Source: Tissierella sp. MB52-C2
Lineage (GTDB): Bacteria > Bacillota > Clostridia > Tissierellales > Tissierellaceae
Assembly: GCF_030931715.1 (NCBI RefSeq)
Contig: NZ_CP133261.1
Location: forward strand, 2,396,643 to 2,460,642
Length of the DNA: 64,000 nt
Direction of reading: 5' to 3'
In this document: positions 34,090-44,368 of the stretch, in pieces
Layout: each line of letters opens with the position of its first letter
How positions within the stretch are numbered: position 1 is the first letter of the stretch
Program-made: the position numbers and the translations under genes
Notes under the pieces: model-generated
The model's input: the letters and a program-made list of their open reading frames with translations, nothing else
Database searches by the model: none
Told to the model about the DNA's origin: nothing

Positions 34090-34197
34090 TTAATCACTCC
34101 TTGCCTGATAAGTAATTTAGTAACCTTTAGTTTGTTTTAGAATATTATAGCATTAAATAAGATTTTCGTATACCTATTTTATGTTAGGAGTGATAAG

Positions 34198-35199
34198 ATG
34201 TCAAAGCTTTTAAGAAAAATTTCGTTTGTATTAATCCTAATGGTAGTACTATCATTTGGTTTAGTTGGTTGTCAAAAGAATTCTGAGCTACAAACCATTA
34301 GGCTAGTTGAAGTTACTCACTCCCTATTTTATACACCACAATATGTAGCTATTAATCAAGGGTTCTTTGAGGAAGAAGGACTAAAAATTGAGCTGCTCAA
34401 TGGTAAAGGTGCGGATAAAGTTATGACTTCATTATTGAGTGATGAGGCTGAAATTGGATTTATGGGTCCTGAAGCATCTGTATATGTTTACAACCAAGGA
34501 AGAGATAATTATGTAATTAACTTTGCACAATTAACTCAGAGAGATGGTTCCTTTTTAGTAGGTAGAGAAAAGGATGATAACTTCACCTTTGATAAACTTA
34601 AAGGTAAAACTGTCATAGGAGGCAGAAAAGGCGGTATGCCTGAAATGACTTTAGAGTATGTAATTAAAAATCATGGCCTAGAAATAGGTAGAGATGTTGA
34701 TGTAAGAACAGACATACAATTTGACGTAATGGCTGGAGCATTTGTTGCTGGTGAAGGTGATTATGTAGCATTATTTGAGCCTGTTGCAGCCACATTAGAA
34801 AAAGAAGGCAAAGGCTATGTAGTGGCTTCCATAGGTGAAGAAGGCGGATATTTACCATATACTTGTTACTCAGCAACTAAAGAATATATTGAAAAGAACC
34901 CTGATATAATCCAAAAATTTACAAATGCAATTTATAAAGGCATGGTTTGGGTTCAAGAACATAATAGTGAGGAAATTGCAGATGCAGTAATGCCACAATT
35001 TCCAGATACAGATAAAGATGTTTTAATCTCTCTAATAGAAAGATATAGAGATCAAGACTCTTGGAAACCAGATTTAATCATTACAGAAGAAGGATTAGAC
35101 CATATGATGAATATTATGGAACTGGCTGGAGAACTGGATCAAAGAGCAGATTATAATAAAATAGTAACTACTGAATTTGCTAAGAAAGCTATGAAATAG
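34198..35199 (+). CDS. ABC transporter substrate-binding lipoprotein (NMT1/SsuA-like)
   Basis: 333 residues: signal peptide with lipobox LVGC (Cys 25), then an NMT1/THI5-like periplasmic-type fold: EVTHSLFYTPQYVAINQGFF, GKGADKVMTSLLSDEAEIGF and GGRKGGMPEMTLEYVIKNHG. Such proteins feed ABC importers of thiamine precursors, sulfonates or similar. The expected ATPase and permease genes are not adjacent in the window, so it may be an orphan binding protein. AGGAGTGATAAG precedes the ATG. Substrate unknown. Confidence 0.9.
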   Translation: MSKLLRKISFVLILMVVLSFGLVGCQKNSELQTIRLVEVTHSLFYTPQYVAINQGFFEEEGLKIELLNGKGADKVMTSLLSDEAEIGFMGPEASVYVYNQGRDNYVINFAQLTQRDGSFLVGREKDDNFTFDKLKGKTVIGGRKGGMPEMTLEYVIKNHGLEIGRDVDVRTDIQFDVMAGAFVAGEGDYVALFEPVAATLEKEGKGYVVASIGEEGGYLPYTCYSATKEYIEKNPDIIQKFTNAIYKGMVWVQEHNSEEIADAVMPQFPDTDKDVLISLIERYRDQDSWKPDLIITEEGLDHMMNIMELAGELDQRADYNKIVTTEFAKKAMK

Positions 35200-35225
35200 A
35201 TAAAGGGCTTAAGCCCTTTATCTAT
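35196..35225 (+). terminator. Terminator between the binding-protein gene and the antiporter gene
   Basis: ATAGATAAAGGGC pairs with GCCCTTTATCTAT, containing the upstream stop codon; T-rich on both sides, so it may serve both convergent genes. Confidence 0.75.
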
Positions 35226-35246
35226 TTATTTTAATTTATCATTTTA

Positions 35247-36551
35247 TTAAAGTAATACTGCCGCTATTGTTCCAAATATTAATAATGGAATATTATAATG
35301 GAGAAATGTAGGTACACAAGTATCCCAAATATGATCATGCTGACCATCTACATTAAGGCCAGCAGTAGGTCCCAGTGTACTGTCTGATGCAGGGGAACCT
35401 GCGTCTCCCAATGCCCCTGCTGTACCTACTAAACAAATTGTTGCAGCAGGACTAAAGCCTAATGCTGTACATAGAGGTACAAATATTGTTGCAATTATTG
35501 GGACTGTTCCAAAAGATGTACCAATGCCTAAAGTAATAATTAATCCTATTAATAGCATTGTAAATGCTGCTATTGCTTTACTTCCTCCCATCATACCTGC
35601 CGCTGCCTTTACTAAAGATTCTACTCCGCCTGTTTCTCTAATAACTGCACCATAACCTGAAGCAACTAACATTACAAAAGCAATAAATCCCATTAATCCA
35701 ATACCACCATTTATCATATCATCAAGCTCTTTCCATTTAAATCCACCTAGCATCATCATCAATGCTAATCCTGATATAGCCCCCAAGGGAAGGGATTTTG
35801 TTATAATTTGAATTGCAAATGCTGCTACAGCTCCTACTAATGCAGCCCAGTGCTCTCTTGTCATTCCTTGTTCTTCTATGTCTTTAGTATTCGATTCCTG
35901 TGATTCAAGTTCTTTATATTCCCTTGGTTTTTTATAGCTTATTAACACAGCTATAAATAATCCTACTATCATTCCTATACCTGGAAGCAACATTGATTTC
36001 CAAATCATATTTCTTTCTACAAGGACTCCATTATCTATCAAAGCTTCTCTTATTATGTTATGAAAAAGGAGTCCAAATCCTACTGGTAATATTATATAAG
36101 GAGCCTTAAGTCCAAATGTTAGTGCTGCTGCTACACCTCTTCTATCAATCTTAAATTTGTTCATAACAGGGATTAAAGGAGGTATTAATATTGGAATAAA
36201 AGCTATGTGGACTGGAATTAAGTTTTGGGAAAAGCAAGCCACAACAGCTATTAATAATACAAATAGCCTTCTTCTACCATCTATTATCCTTCCTATTTTT
36301 CTAGCTAGTATGTCTGCAACTCCCGTCTTGCCAATTGCTACTGCTAATGCACCAAGTAGTATATATGACAATGCAGTTTCTGCACTCCCACCCATTCCAC
36401 TAATTAAGGTAGCAATGGAATCGCCTACTGACATACCAGATAATACACCACCTGCCATTGCTGATACAATAAGTGCGATTAATACATTTACTCTTAATAA
36501 ACATAATACAGCCATGACTAATACTGATAATAGCACCGGATTGGTTAACAT
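35247..36551 (-). CDS. Na+/H+ antiporter family protein (YuiF-like)
   Basis: 434 residues and about 11 membrane segments. The N-terminal MLTNPVLLSVLVMAVLCLLR is the Na_H_antiport_2-type start; the core has GALAVAIGKTGVADILARKI and SFGTVPIIATIFVPLC, with the end GDAGSPASDSTLGPTAGLN, typical of the NhaC superfamily. I chose ATG 36551, which follows AAGGAGGGATATT; the longer frame adds 17 charged residues. Transport of sodium/protons or of an amino acid is possible; the substrate is not shown. Confidence 0.87.
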   Translation of the reverse strand: MLTNPVLLSVLVMAVLCLLRVNVLIALIVSAMAGGVLSGMSVGDSIATLISGMGGSAETALSYILLGALAVAIGKTGVADILARKIGRIIDGRRRLFVLLIAVVACFSQNLIPVHIAFIPILIPPLIPVMNKFKIDRRGVAAALTFGLKAPYIILPVGFGLLFHNIIREALIDNGVLVERNMIWKSMLLPGIGMIVGLFIAVLISYKKPREYKELESQESNTKDIEEQGMTREHWAALVGAVAAFAIQIITKSLPLGAISGLALMMMLGGFKWKELDDMINGGIGLMGFIAFVMLVASGYGAVIRETGGVESLVKAAAGMMGGSKAIAAFTMLLIGLIITLGIGTSFGTVPIIATIFVPLCTALGFSPAATICLVGTAGALGDAGSPASDSTLGPTAGLNVDGQHDHIWDTCVPTFLHYNIPLLIFGTIAAVLL

Positions 36552-36773
36552 AATATCCCTCCTTGATTTACTAATATATCCATTAAAATATTCTTTTAAC
36601 ATATATTATTCACTCTAAATAAACCATAGAACTTTAATCATCTGAGGAAATTATAATATATTGACTCATTAGTCCCAGAATTAGAAAAGATAATTCTATC
36701 TTCTAATATGTTTTTATCATAAATATAGATTGCTACTTTAAATTTAGTAGACTTCATCTATAGTGGAAAATCA

Positions 36774-37277
36774 TTATATATGTTGCTCTTTCCATAGCTT
36801 TTCATATCTAACTGCATTATCTTTTATGGACTTAATATCATCTTCTGTCAATTCTCTTTTGACCTTTCCAGGAGCACCTAATACTAAAGAATTAGGTGGT
36901 ATTACTGCTCCTTCTGTAATTAACGCCCCTGCTCCTATAATACAATTATCTCCTATAATCGCATTATTAAGAATTATAGCACCCATTCCTATCAAACAAT
37001 TGTTACCTATGGTACATCCATGGACAACTGCATTATGTCCTACAGTAGTGTAATCCCCTATTTTTAAAGGTTCATTAGAATCTACATGTAAACTAGAGTT
37101 ATCTTGAACATTACTATATTTTCCAATTACAATAGTATTCATATCTCCACGTGCCACTGCCCCATACCATATACTAGTACCTTCACCTATAGTTACATCT
37201 CCTAGAACATCGGCAGTTTCAGCAATAAATGCTTCTTCATGGATTTTAGGGCTTTTATTTTTTAAACTCTTTATCAT
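36774..37277 (-). CDS. Gamma-carbonic anhydrase family protein
   Basis: 167 residues of left-handed beta-helix hexapeptide repeats (IGDYTTVG, IGNNCLIGMG, IGDNCIIGAG). Zinc-ligand histidines are conserved: SSLHVD, then GHNAVVHGC. N-terminal GEGTSIWYGAVARGDMNTIV is the standard family start. Related proteins are carbonic anhydrases or acyltransferase-like; true activity uncertain. GGAGAGATATT precedes the ATG. Confidence 0.9.
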   Translation of the reverse strand: MIKSLKNKSPKIHEEAFIAETADVLGDVTIGEGTSIWYGAVARGDMNTIVIGKYSNVQDNSSLHVDSNEPLKIGDYTTVGHNAVVHGCTIGNNCLIGMGAIILNNAIIGDNCIIGAGALITEGAVIPPNSLVLGAPGKVKRELTEDDIKSIKDNAVRYEKLWKEQHI

Positions 37278-37360
37278 AATATCTCTCCTTATATATTGTC
37301 ATTTAATATTTATTACCCTAATTATATCATAAAGATTCGGTAAATTTTCATCCTTAACTT

Positions 37361-37942
37361 CTATAGATTTCCCTGTAAATCTATTTCACTAGCCACTTTT
37401 CTCATGGCAAGTATTGTTTCTTTAATTACTTCATCTCTTTCCATTCCTAACATTTCTATGCCCTTCTCTATAATAGATCTATCTACCCCAGCTGCGAAAG
37501 CCTTATCCTTCCACTTTTTCTTCACTGATTTTGGCTCTAGATCAAGAATAGATCTACTTGGACGAAGAAGAGCTACTGCTGTTATAAGTCCTGTTAATTC
37601 ATCAATAGCATATAGTACCTTCTCCATTTTTTCTACAGGTTCTATATCTACACATATTTCGTAACCATGACTGGCAATTGCTCTTATATAATTCTCTGGA
37701 TATGATTCTTCCCTAAGAATTTCTTGAACCTTTATACAATGTTCATTAGGATACATCTCATAATCTAAATCATGCATAAGACCTATTATTGACCATTTGT
37801 CTACATCTTCCTCATTGAAAAGTTCTGCAAAATGTTTCATTGTCGCCTCAACTGAAAGTGCATGACGTAAAAGACTATCTGATTTATTATATTTTTTAAA
37901 TAACTCTAAAGCCTCTTCTCTAGTTGGTTTTTTATTTGCCAT
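37361..37942 (-). CDS. HD-domain hydrolase
   Basis: 193 residues from ATG 37942, chosen because GAGGGTAAACAT lies before it. HD-domain metal ligands are visible: RHALSVEATMKHFAELF (first His), GLMHDLDYEMYPNEH (HD pair) and AIASHGYEI, then YAIDELTGLI (distal Asp). HD/HDIG proteins are metal-dependent phosphohydrolases of nucleotides. The specific substrate cannot be told. No membrane segments. Confidence 0.85.
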   Translation of the reverse strand: MANKKPTREEALELFKKYNKSDSLLRHALSVEATMKHFAELFNEEDVDKWSIIGLMHDLDYEMYPNEHCIKVQEILREESYPENYIRAIASHGYEICVDIEPVEKMEKVLYAIDELTGLITAVALLRPSRSILDLEPKSVKKKWKDKAFAAGVDRSIIEKGIEMLGMERDEVIKETILAMRKVASEIDLQGNL

Positions 37943-38041
37943 ATGTTTACCCTCTTTCTTTATCACTTTAGTATATATAATAAAGTAGTAAACCTAGAGT
38001 GTCAAGGTCTTATATCTAGGATTAATGGAATATTAATACAT

Positions 38042-38083
38042 AAAAAGGATCATAAGTTTATATATAAACTTATGATCCTTTTT
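38042..38083. terminator. Bidirectional terminator after the anti-sigma gene
   Basis: A 19-bp perfect stem (AAAAAGGATCATAAGTTTA with its complement) with a short TATA loop and T runs on both sides; lies about 35 bases past the anti-sigma stop. Confidence 0.75.
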
Positions 38084-38119
38084 CATATTAATCTTGTCTA
38101 AATTAAAGATTTTATTTCA

Positions 38120-39016
38120 TTATTTAATATATTCATTACTTACTAAGATATCTTTTATTACTTCTGTTGGTATGGTAAATTCCTGAGTTCCCATATATCC
38201 AGGGGCAATTTCATATTTATCAAATGAAATTATTAATTTACCTTCATGGTCTATATAGAAACTTTGTTCCTTTGATATATCTTTAAACTCTGATTCACTG
38301 TCCATAGCAAAATCATCAATCCAGTAAACTTTATTCTCGTCTGCCTTCATTTGTGCTCTCATTTGTTCCTTTATATTTTCGCTTATGGCTTCTGTATAGC
38401 TTTCATTCTTAAATAAACTTGGTAATGTAATTAATATTTGATTTTTCTTATCAATAGTATCATACTTAATTTTTTGATCTGAAGATCCTGCAGTACTTAC
38501 AATATAACGTCCTATGGACAATATATTATCATTATCAGTTTTTACATCATAGTCCGTACTAATACTTATATTTCCACTATTTTTTGACTGAAGTTCTTCC
38601 ATTTCTGATATAAAAGCTTCATATAGTTCTTTATTTTCTTTGATATATTTTTCGTTTAGGCTATTTTGTAATTCATCGCTTTCTAAACCTTCTATTTTGG
38701 GAACCTTAATATTAGCATCAAATTTATCTTTATCTATTTTATACTCCCTAAATGTCAACACTTTGACTATGCCACCAAATATTGGTATTTCAGATAAATT
38801 CTCTGCAAGGGCTGGGCTAGTGTTGACTCCGGCTGTTATTAATAATGCAGCCGCAGCTACTGATGCTGCTGTGGTTTTTAATATTCTATATTTATTATCT
38901 TTTTTCATATTATTTTTTCTCCCCTCTTTAATTGACCTTTTAACTACAAATTCTAGTTCATCTGGAATTGATATATTCATATATTCTTTTTTTGATTCTT
39001 CGAGCTTATTATTCAT
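38120..39016 (-). CDS. RsiV-like anti-sigma factor
   Basis: 298 residues: cytoplasmic N-terminus (about 1-45) that should bind the sigma factor, one membrane span (TAASVAAAALLITAGV, about 46-62), and an extracellular DUF3298/DUF4163-type domain with TDYDVKTDNDNILSIGRYIV and FYIDHEGKLIISFDKYEIAP. ATG 39016 overlaps the sigma stop region and follows AGGAGGAGT. In Bacillus RsiV senses lysozyme through this domain; here that is only an analogy. Confidence 0.85.
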   Translation of the reverse strand: MNNKLEESKKEYMNISIPDELEFVVKRSIKEGRKNNMKKDNKYRILKTTAASVAAAALLITAGVNTSPALAENLSEIPIFGGIVKVLTFREYKIDKDKFDANIKVPKIEGLESDELQNSLNEKYIKENKELYEAFISEMEELQSKNSGNISISTDYDVKTDNDNILSIGRYIVSTAGSSDQKIKYDTIDKKNQILITLPSLFKNESYTEAISENIKEQMRAQMKADENKVYWIDDFAMDSESEFKDISKEQSFYIDHEGKLIISFDKYEIAPGYMGTQEFTIPTEVIKDILVSNEYIK

Positions 39017-39017
39017 A

Positions 39018-39518
39018 CTACTCCTCCTGGTCTTCATCATTTATTTTTATTCGTAATTTTTCAAGTCCCTTATATAATCGAGTTTTAACTGTATTTAAAT
39101 TTAGATTTAAAATCTCAGCAATTTCTCCTATTTTTAAGTCTTCAAAATATCTTAGGATTATAATAATACGATAATCTTCAGGTAACTCTTTAATTGCAGT
39201 ACTCAGATCAATATCTTCATACATATCTTCTTCGCCTAAATCAAATCCAGATAAAGTCTCATCATCTACTACAACTAATCTCTTTCTTTTACGTAAAAAA
39301 TCTAGTGAAGTATTTACCAGAATTCTATAATACCAAGTCTTTATGTAATCAATATTTTTTAGGGAATCTTTAAATAAAAAAGCCTTATATATAGACTCTT
39401 GTATAATATCTAAAGCATCCTCAACATTCCTTACATAAGTATAGACCAATCTATAGTGACTTTCTTTATTTTTAATTACATAGTTTGCAATTTGTTCATC
39501 TATACTATCTTCAGCCAT
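39018..39518 (-). CDS. ECF sigma-70 family factor (SigV-like)
   Basis: 166 residues with region 2 (YRLVYTYVRNVEDALDIIQE, about 22-41; KAFLFKDSLKNIDYIKTWYY) and region 4 (LPEDYRIIIILRYFEDLKIG then EIAEILNLNLNTVKTRLYKG). No region 1 or 3, as usual for ECF factors. The stop is one base from the anti-sigma start, so the pair is coupled. A possible self-recognised promoter lies upstream. Confidence 0.9.
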   Translation of the reverse strand: MAEDSIDEQIANYVIKNKESHYRLVYTYVRNVEDALDIIQESIYKAFLFKDSLKNIDYIKTWYYRILVNTSLDFLRKRKRLVVVDDETLSGFDLGEEDMYEDIDLSTAIKELPEDYRIIIILRYFEDLKIGEIAEILNLNLNTVKTRLYKGLEKLRIKINDEDQEE

Positions 39519-39567
39519 CCCGGGAAATTCTCCTTTCTCTTGTCATAAGCTTAAGCCTTACACTATA

Positions 39568-39596
39568 TAGACGTATAAGGCTTTAAAAAAGTTTTA
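39568..39596 (-). promoter_or_regulatory. Candidate ECF-type promoter of the sigma/anti-sigma operon
   Basis: On the minus strand TAAAAC (complement of 39591-39596), 17 bases, CGTCTA (complement of 39568-39573), like the AAC/CGTC pattern used by sigma-W/V-type factors. Autoregulation is inferred. The IS element begins about 37 bases upstream. Confidence 0.5.
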
Positions 39597-39632
39597 TAAA
39601 TTTAAGTTTTTTTGAAATTATTCAATCAAAAA

Positions 39633-41481
39633 GGGGCTGTTTCATAACTGATAAATCAGTTATGAAACGCCTCTTTTTCTATATCAAAGTTGACAACTAA
39701 GTTATATCAGTCCCTATAAATATTAAATATACTCTCTCTAAATTAATTTAGGGTACAGGAAATAAAGCTTAGATTTTTCTAAACCTCATTTTACTTATGG
39801 CGTTTTTTCTATTTCTAAATCACTTCTTTATATCGGATAAAACCTAATTTGTCTGCCTTTATTTTACTACTTAGTTTTCTTATATTTATTGCGACACTTA
39901 GTAACTTTATTTCTGAAATAACTTTTTCCATACCTCTATGTTTAAATCTTAAATATTGCATTCCTGATTTTATATATGAAAATACTCCTTCTGACTGAAT
40001 TGAACGATTAAGTCTTTCTGTAATTCCTTCTTCTGTCATTATATTTTTTCTGATTCTTTTCTTAATTCTTCAAATCCTTCAGAAACATATATGCGTTTCA
40101 ATCCAGTTTTGTTTTTCATATTGATGCAATCACTAGAATATATACAATTTAGACAGTCATTGCATAGATAAACCTTAGACTCACTTTTAAATCCATATTT
40201 ATTTTTTCTATATATTCTCTTTTCGAATTTAAGCTTTTTATTATTATGACAAATATAGTAATCTTCTACTTTATAGTAAATCATATTCTCTTTTCTTGAT
40301 ATGTCATTTCTATATTTTCTTGTCTTTTTACTTCATAATTTAAGGGTTTTATGAAAGGTTTTATTTTCTTTTTCTTAGATAAAGATAATTTTCCTCACTT
40401 TCATAGCCTGAGTCTGCTACAACTCTATTTATTTTTGTATCATATTTTTTAGAAGTTTATCCATAAAAGGAACTAAGGTTCTCACATCTGTAGGATTACT
40501 AAATCCCTCTATATCTACAATATACCCGCCATTCGTTGCACATTGAATATTGTAAGCAGGTTTTAACTGACCATTTTTCATATGGTCATCTTTTAATCTC
40601 ATGAAAGTTGCATCTTTATCTGTTTTTGAATAGCTGTTTCTTTCATCAAGTATATTCAAATGTTTTTCATATATATTTAGCTTATCAAGCCACTCTTCCA
40701 ACATTTCATATTTCTTTTGTTCTTCTAATTTTCGCTTCCCTTTACCATAAGCAAATACTATATTTCTTGATTTGCAAATATTTCTTATGTTATTGAATTC
40801 AAGTAGAACAAGCTTTTTACAATCCTCACTAGATAAATTTTCATTAATTCTGAAATATTCTAGTATTTTCTGTATTAGTTTCTCTTGATATTTAAGTATA
40901 GATTTTTTCCATACAAATGTGTATCTATTGGCATTTGCTTCTATTTTCGTTCCGTCTATGTATACACTTTTTAAATCCATTTCTCCTTGTTCTACTAGTA
41001 AGTTTACTAGTTGATGTAATATTTCATCCATGAAAGGATATATCTTATTCCTAAATCTATTGATGGTTACATGATCAGGGGATTTTCCATTATCTAAAAG
41101 CCATCTGAATCGAATATCATATTTACAGGCATCTTCAATATCTCTAGCTGAATATTTTCTATTTATGTATGCAAAAACTAGAATTTTCAACATGGTTTTT
41201 GATTCTACAGCTGGTTTTCTACCTTTATTAGAGTAGGCACTATCTAAAAACTTTAAATTCATCTCCTCAATAATATTGTGCACCAGGAAAACCTCATCAT
41301 CCATATCAAAATTATTAGTCAAATCAAAACTAAAAGTTAGTTGCATTTTTTTGATTTTTGCTCTATGATTAACTTTAGTATGTATATTCATCGCAGATAA
41401 AGCATACTAGAAAAGAGTTCAAAGAGCAACCGCTCTCTGAACTCTTTTTTTATTAAGGACTATTTATTTTGAAACAGCCCC
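39633..41481 (-). mobile_element. Decayed IS1182-family element 1
   Basis: Ends are inverted repeats GGGGCTGTTTCA (39633-39644) and TGAAACAGCCCC (41470-41481), extended by flanking A5/T5. The transposase is spread over at least three frames and cannot be functional. The element sits between the sigma operon promoter and the PrsA-like gene. The left end also carries a hairpin (TCATAACTGAT/ATCAGTTATGA). Confidence 0.85.
39815..41391 (-). pseudogene. IS1182-family transposase, frameshifted
   Basis: The N-terminal part (40429-41391, 320 codons) includes [20 protein letters not shown] and [20 protein letters not shown] (first catalytic Asp region). The rest continues in other frames: VVADSGYESEENYLYL near 40410-40370, a Cys-rich segment at 40039-40284 (CNDCLNCIYSSDC), and the end at 39815-40039 (RLNRSIQSEGVFSYIKSGMQ). 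At least three frame changes, several at A runs, separate them. Inactive. Confidence 0.88.
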
Positions 41482-41528
41482 TTTTTACTATTACTTATAC
41501 ATAGCGATATTGCTTGATTTGTTTTTAA

Positions 41529-42422
41529 TTATTTACCTTTTTCTGTTAGATAATTTTCTATATTATATTCCTCATACTTTTCTCCATACCAATCTTGATA
41601 TACTTGTGGTAATTTTTCTTCTAATAGAATATCTTTTATTTCTTCTTTGCTTCCTTCTAAAGTTGCCTCTTTTGCTTCTTTTTTATCTTCTAATTTTATT
41701 ATATGGTAACCAAATTTGCTTTTAACTGGTTTGCTTATCTCCCCTACTTTTAAGGCAAATACTGAATCTTCAAATTCTTTTACCATTTGCCCCTTACCAA
41801 AATATCCCAGTTCTCCACCTTGTTCTTTTGTTCCCTCATCTATGGAGTATTCCTTTGCAAGTTTAGCAAAGTCTTCACCAGCAGAAATCTTTTCTTCAAC
41901 TTCCTTTGCTTCTTCTTCTTTTTCCACTAATATATGACTAGCTTTTACTTGTTCCTCTTGATTAAGGGTTTCCTTATTTTCTTTAAAGTAATTGTTTATT
42001 TCTTCATCTGTTATTGTAACTTTAGATTCTACAAGTTTTTTAATTTGCATATTCATAATTATATCATTTTTTATATCTTCAATATTAAAACCATATTCAC
42101 CCATAGCTTGGTTAAATGATTCCTCACTACCATAATATTCTTTTACTTTATTAACTTCGGCTTCTACTTCTGCATCATCAATTTTAACATTTTCTTTTTC
42201 AATTTCTGACTTAATTATCTTTTCACTTATTAAGTATTCCACAGCTTGTGCTCCATATTGCTCCACCATTACATCGTATAATTCATCTTTTGTTATAGCT
42301 TGACCATTTACTTTAGCAACTATTTCTTTGTCCCCACTAGTACAACCTGTTACACCTAAAACCAATGCCATAATAATTGTAAGTATTATATACTTATTAC
42401 CTTTACTTCTTAATTTGTTCAT
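41529..42422 (-). CDS. PrsA-like foldase lipoprotein (peptidylprolyl isomerase)
   Basis: 297 residues: signal peptide with lipobox VTGC (Cys 27), an N-terminal SurA-like helical part, and a parvulin domain (about 155-250) with VKASHILVEKEEEAKEVEEK, GGELGYFGKGQMVKEFEDSV and KSKFGYHIIKLEDK. PrsA proteins fold exported proteins on the outer face of the membrane. AAAGGGGAAAAAT precedes the ATG. IS element 1 lies just past its stop. Confidence 0.93.
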   Translation of the reverse strand: MNKLRSKGNKYIILTIIMALVLGVTGCTSGDKEIVAKVNGQAITKDELYDVMVEQYGAQAVEYLISEKIIKSEIEKENVKIDDAEVEAEVNKVKEYYGSEESFNQAMGEYGFNIEDIKNDIIMNMQIKKLVESKVTITDEEINNYFKENKETLNQEEQVKASHILVEKEEEAKEVEEKISAGEDFAKLAKEYSIDEGTKEQGGELGYFGKGQMVKEFEDSVFALKVGEISKPVKSKFGYHIIKLEDKKEAKEATLEGSKEEIKDILLEEKLPQVYQDWYGEKYEEYNIENYLTEKGK

Positions 42423-42467
42423 ATTTTTCCCCTTTCGCTTTTAATTAATAAAAGCAAAAATTTAAAT

Positions 42468-42530
42468 ATCCCATAATTCTTGATATATTAATAATTGCTT
42501 TTTATTAATTATAACATAGAATTATGGGAT
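42468..42530. repeat. Inverted repeat upstream of the PrsA-like gene
   Basis: ATCCCATAATTCT (42468-42480) and AGAATTATGGGAT (42518-42530) are perfect 13-bp complements around an AT-rich core with a second ATTAATAA/TTATTAAT pair. It contains a TATAAT that may be the prsA -10, or it may end the hydrolase transcript. Confidence 0.5.
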
Positions 42531-42591
42531 TATTATGGTAAAATATAAAATTTACTCTTGAATACCTAATTGTACTTCCCCAATCATTTTC

Positions 42592-44277
42592 TTACTGTTC
42601 TTCCCTTGGTTCACTTTCATTATTGGACATATCTAACGCTGTCACTCTATAAATATAATTTTTAGATAAATCTGCTGATTTATCTGTAAAAACAAATGTA
42701 TTATTGTTCTCTCTATTCACCTTTTCTACAACTAAACTCTCCAACTCATTTCCATTTTTCCCTACTTCACTACGATATACTAAGTAAGAGATTGAATCAT
42801 TACTTGGTTCATCTTCCCAAATTAGCATATTTCCATAACTAGTTTTAACCTTCTCTAAAGATAAAGGACTCTCTACTTTCTTTTCAGCAACTGCTATTTT
42901 AGAAGGTAAGTTAGCTTTACTAGTAAAGTGCTCTGTCTTAAGTATGTTTATAAACTGGTTATTTACCACTGGATTATTACTATTTTCAATTAAAGACTTA
43001 TATCTAAAAAATATACTTCCTTTTACCTCTTCACATAAACTATTGAATTTAAGTTGATTTGAAATTTCGTAGGGATTCATCCAGCTTAAATTTTTATTAT
43101 TTGGATCTGCTTGTCTATAATTGGCATGTCCAATGTATAAATTAACATCTGTATCTCTTACAACATCTGACCACCAATTAACTAACTCTCCATATGGTGC
43201 TGCTTTTTCATCAAAGCTCCAATATATTTGTGGCGCTATATAATCTATCCAATTATTTTTTACCCATTTTCTCGTATCTGCAAATTGGTCATCATAAGAA
43301 GCTCTAGAAGTTCTTGGTGTTAAAGAGCCTACTCCTTCTTTAGATCCTTCAGGATGAATTTCCTTATGTCCCCATATTCCAAAGGGACTAATTCCCAACT
43401 GCACATTTTTATTATTATTCTTATTATAAGAGCCGATGGAGTTGTGAAGATTTTCTATTAATGTATCTACATTATTTCTTCTCCAATCGTCTCTACTACT
43501 AAATCCACTGCCATACTTTTTAAATGTAGTCTCCTCTTCTTTAGAATACCATCCATCCCCTGATTTAAAAGGATAGAAATAATCATCAAAATGTACTGCA
43601 TCTATATCGTAATTTTCTACTACTTCCATTATACTATTGGTAATATATTTAATTACCTCTGGCTCTCCTGGGTTTAGCTGAAGTTTACCACCAAATTCAT
43701 AAGTATATTGAGGGTTTTGTCTTGCCCAGTTATTCGGTGCTAAATCTGATAATGTTTCACTTCCTACTGTCACTCTATATGGATTAAACCAAGCATGGAA
43801 CTCCATTCCTCTTTTATGAGTTTCCTCTACCATCCACTCTAAAGGGTCCCAGCCAGGATCTAAGCCTTGTTTGCCTGTTAAAAACTCTGACCATGGGTTC
43901 ATTTCAGATTTATAAAATGCATCTAATTTAGGCCTTACTTGAAATATAACTGAATTCATATTTAATCCTTCTAGATTATTTAAAAGCTGTCTAAATTCTG
44001 CCTTATAAGCTTCCTCATTTAATCCATTCTTTGAGAAATCCAGGTTATATACAGTAGATACCCACACTCCTCTAAACTCTTCTGTTTTTTCTTGTGCATA
44101 TATAGGTATTTCTATGGGCTTATTATTTATAAGGATGATTTCATTAGTATTATACTTAGTTACAAACTGCATACCTGTACTGGCAGTTTTGGCTTCAATT
44201 GATATACTATTTAAACTAATAGTTAAAACAGTAGCACCTATTGCCACAAGTTTAGATATATTTCTCTTCATCTCCAA
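42592..44277 (-). CDS. GH10-like family (GHL10) secreted hydrolase
   Basis: 561 residues with an N-terminal signal peptide (about 1-29), then the glycosyl-hydrolase-like 10 barrel (about 65-430): EFRGVWVSTVYNLDFSKNG, VIFQVRPKLDAFYKSEMNPW, YDIDAVHFDDYFYPF (acidic residues in the barrel) and YIAPQIYWSFD. The C-terminal 95 residues are fibronectin-III-like. Predicted to act outside the cell, perhaps on cell-wall or capsule glycans; the substrate is not known. AGAGGATTGGAG precedes the start. Confidence 0.88.
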   Translation of the reverse strand: MEMKRNISKLVAIGATVLTISLNSISIEAKTASTGMQFVTKYNTNEIILINNKPIEIPIYAQEKTEEFRGVWVSTVYNLDFSKNGLNEEAYKAEFRQLLNNLEGLNMNSVIFQVRPKLDAFYKSEMNPWSEFLTGKQGLDPGWDPLEWMVEETHKRGMEFHAWFNPYRVTVGSETLSDLAPNNWARQNPQYTYEFGGKLQLNPGEPEVIKYITNSIMEVVENYDIDAVHFDDYFYPFKSGDGWYSKEEETTFKKYGSGFSSRDDWRRNNVDTLIENLHNSIGSYNKNNNKNVQLGISPFGIWGHKEIHPEGSKEGVGSLTPRTSRASYDDQFADTRKWVKNNWIDYIAPQIYWSFDEKAAPYGELVNWWSDVVRDTDVNLYIGHANYRQADPNNKNLSWMNPYEISNQLKFNSLCEEVKGSIFFRYKSLIENSNNPVVNNQFINILKTEHFTSKANLPSKIAVAEKKVESPLSLEKVKTSYGNMLIWEDEPSNDSISYLVYRSEVGKNGNELESLVVEKVNRENNNTFVFTDKSADLSKNYIYRVTALDMSNNESEPREEQ

Positions 44278-44368
44278 TCCTCTCCAATCTAGTAAAATTA
44301 TGTTACTTTACTAAATTATATTATAATTGGACAAGGATTACAAATTACGATTATGTGACATTTGCCCA

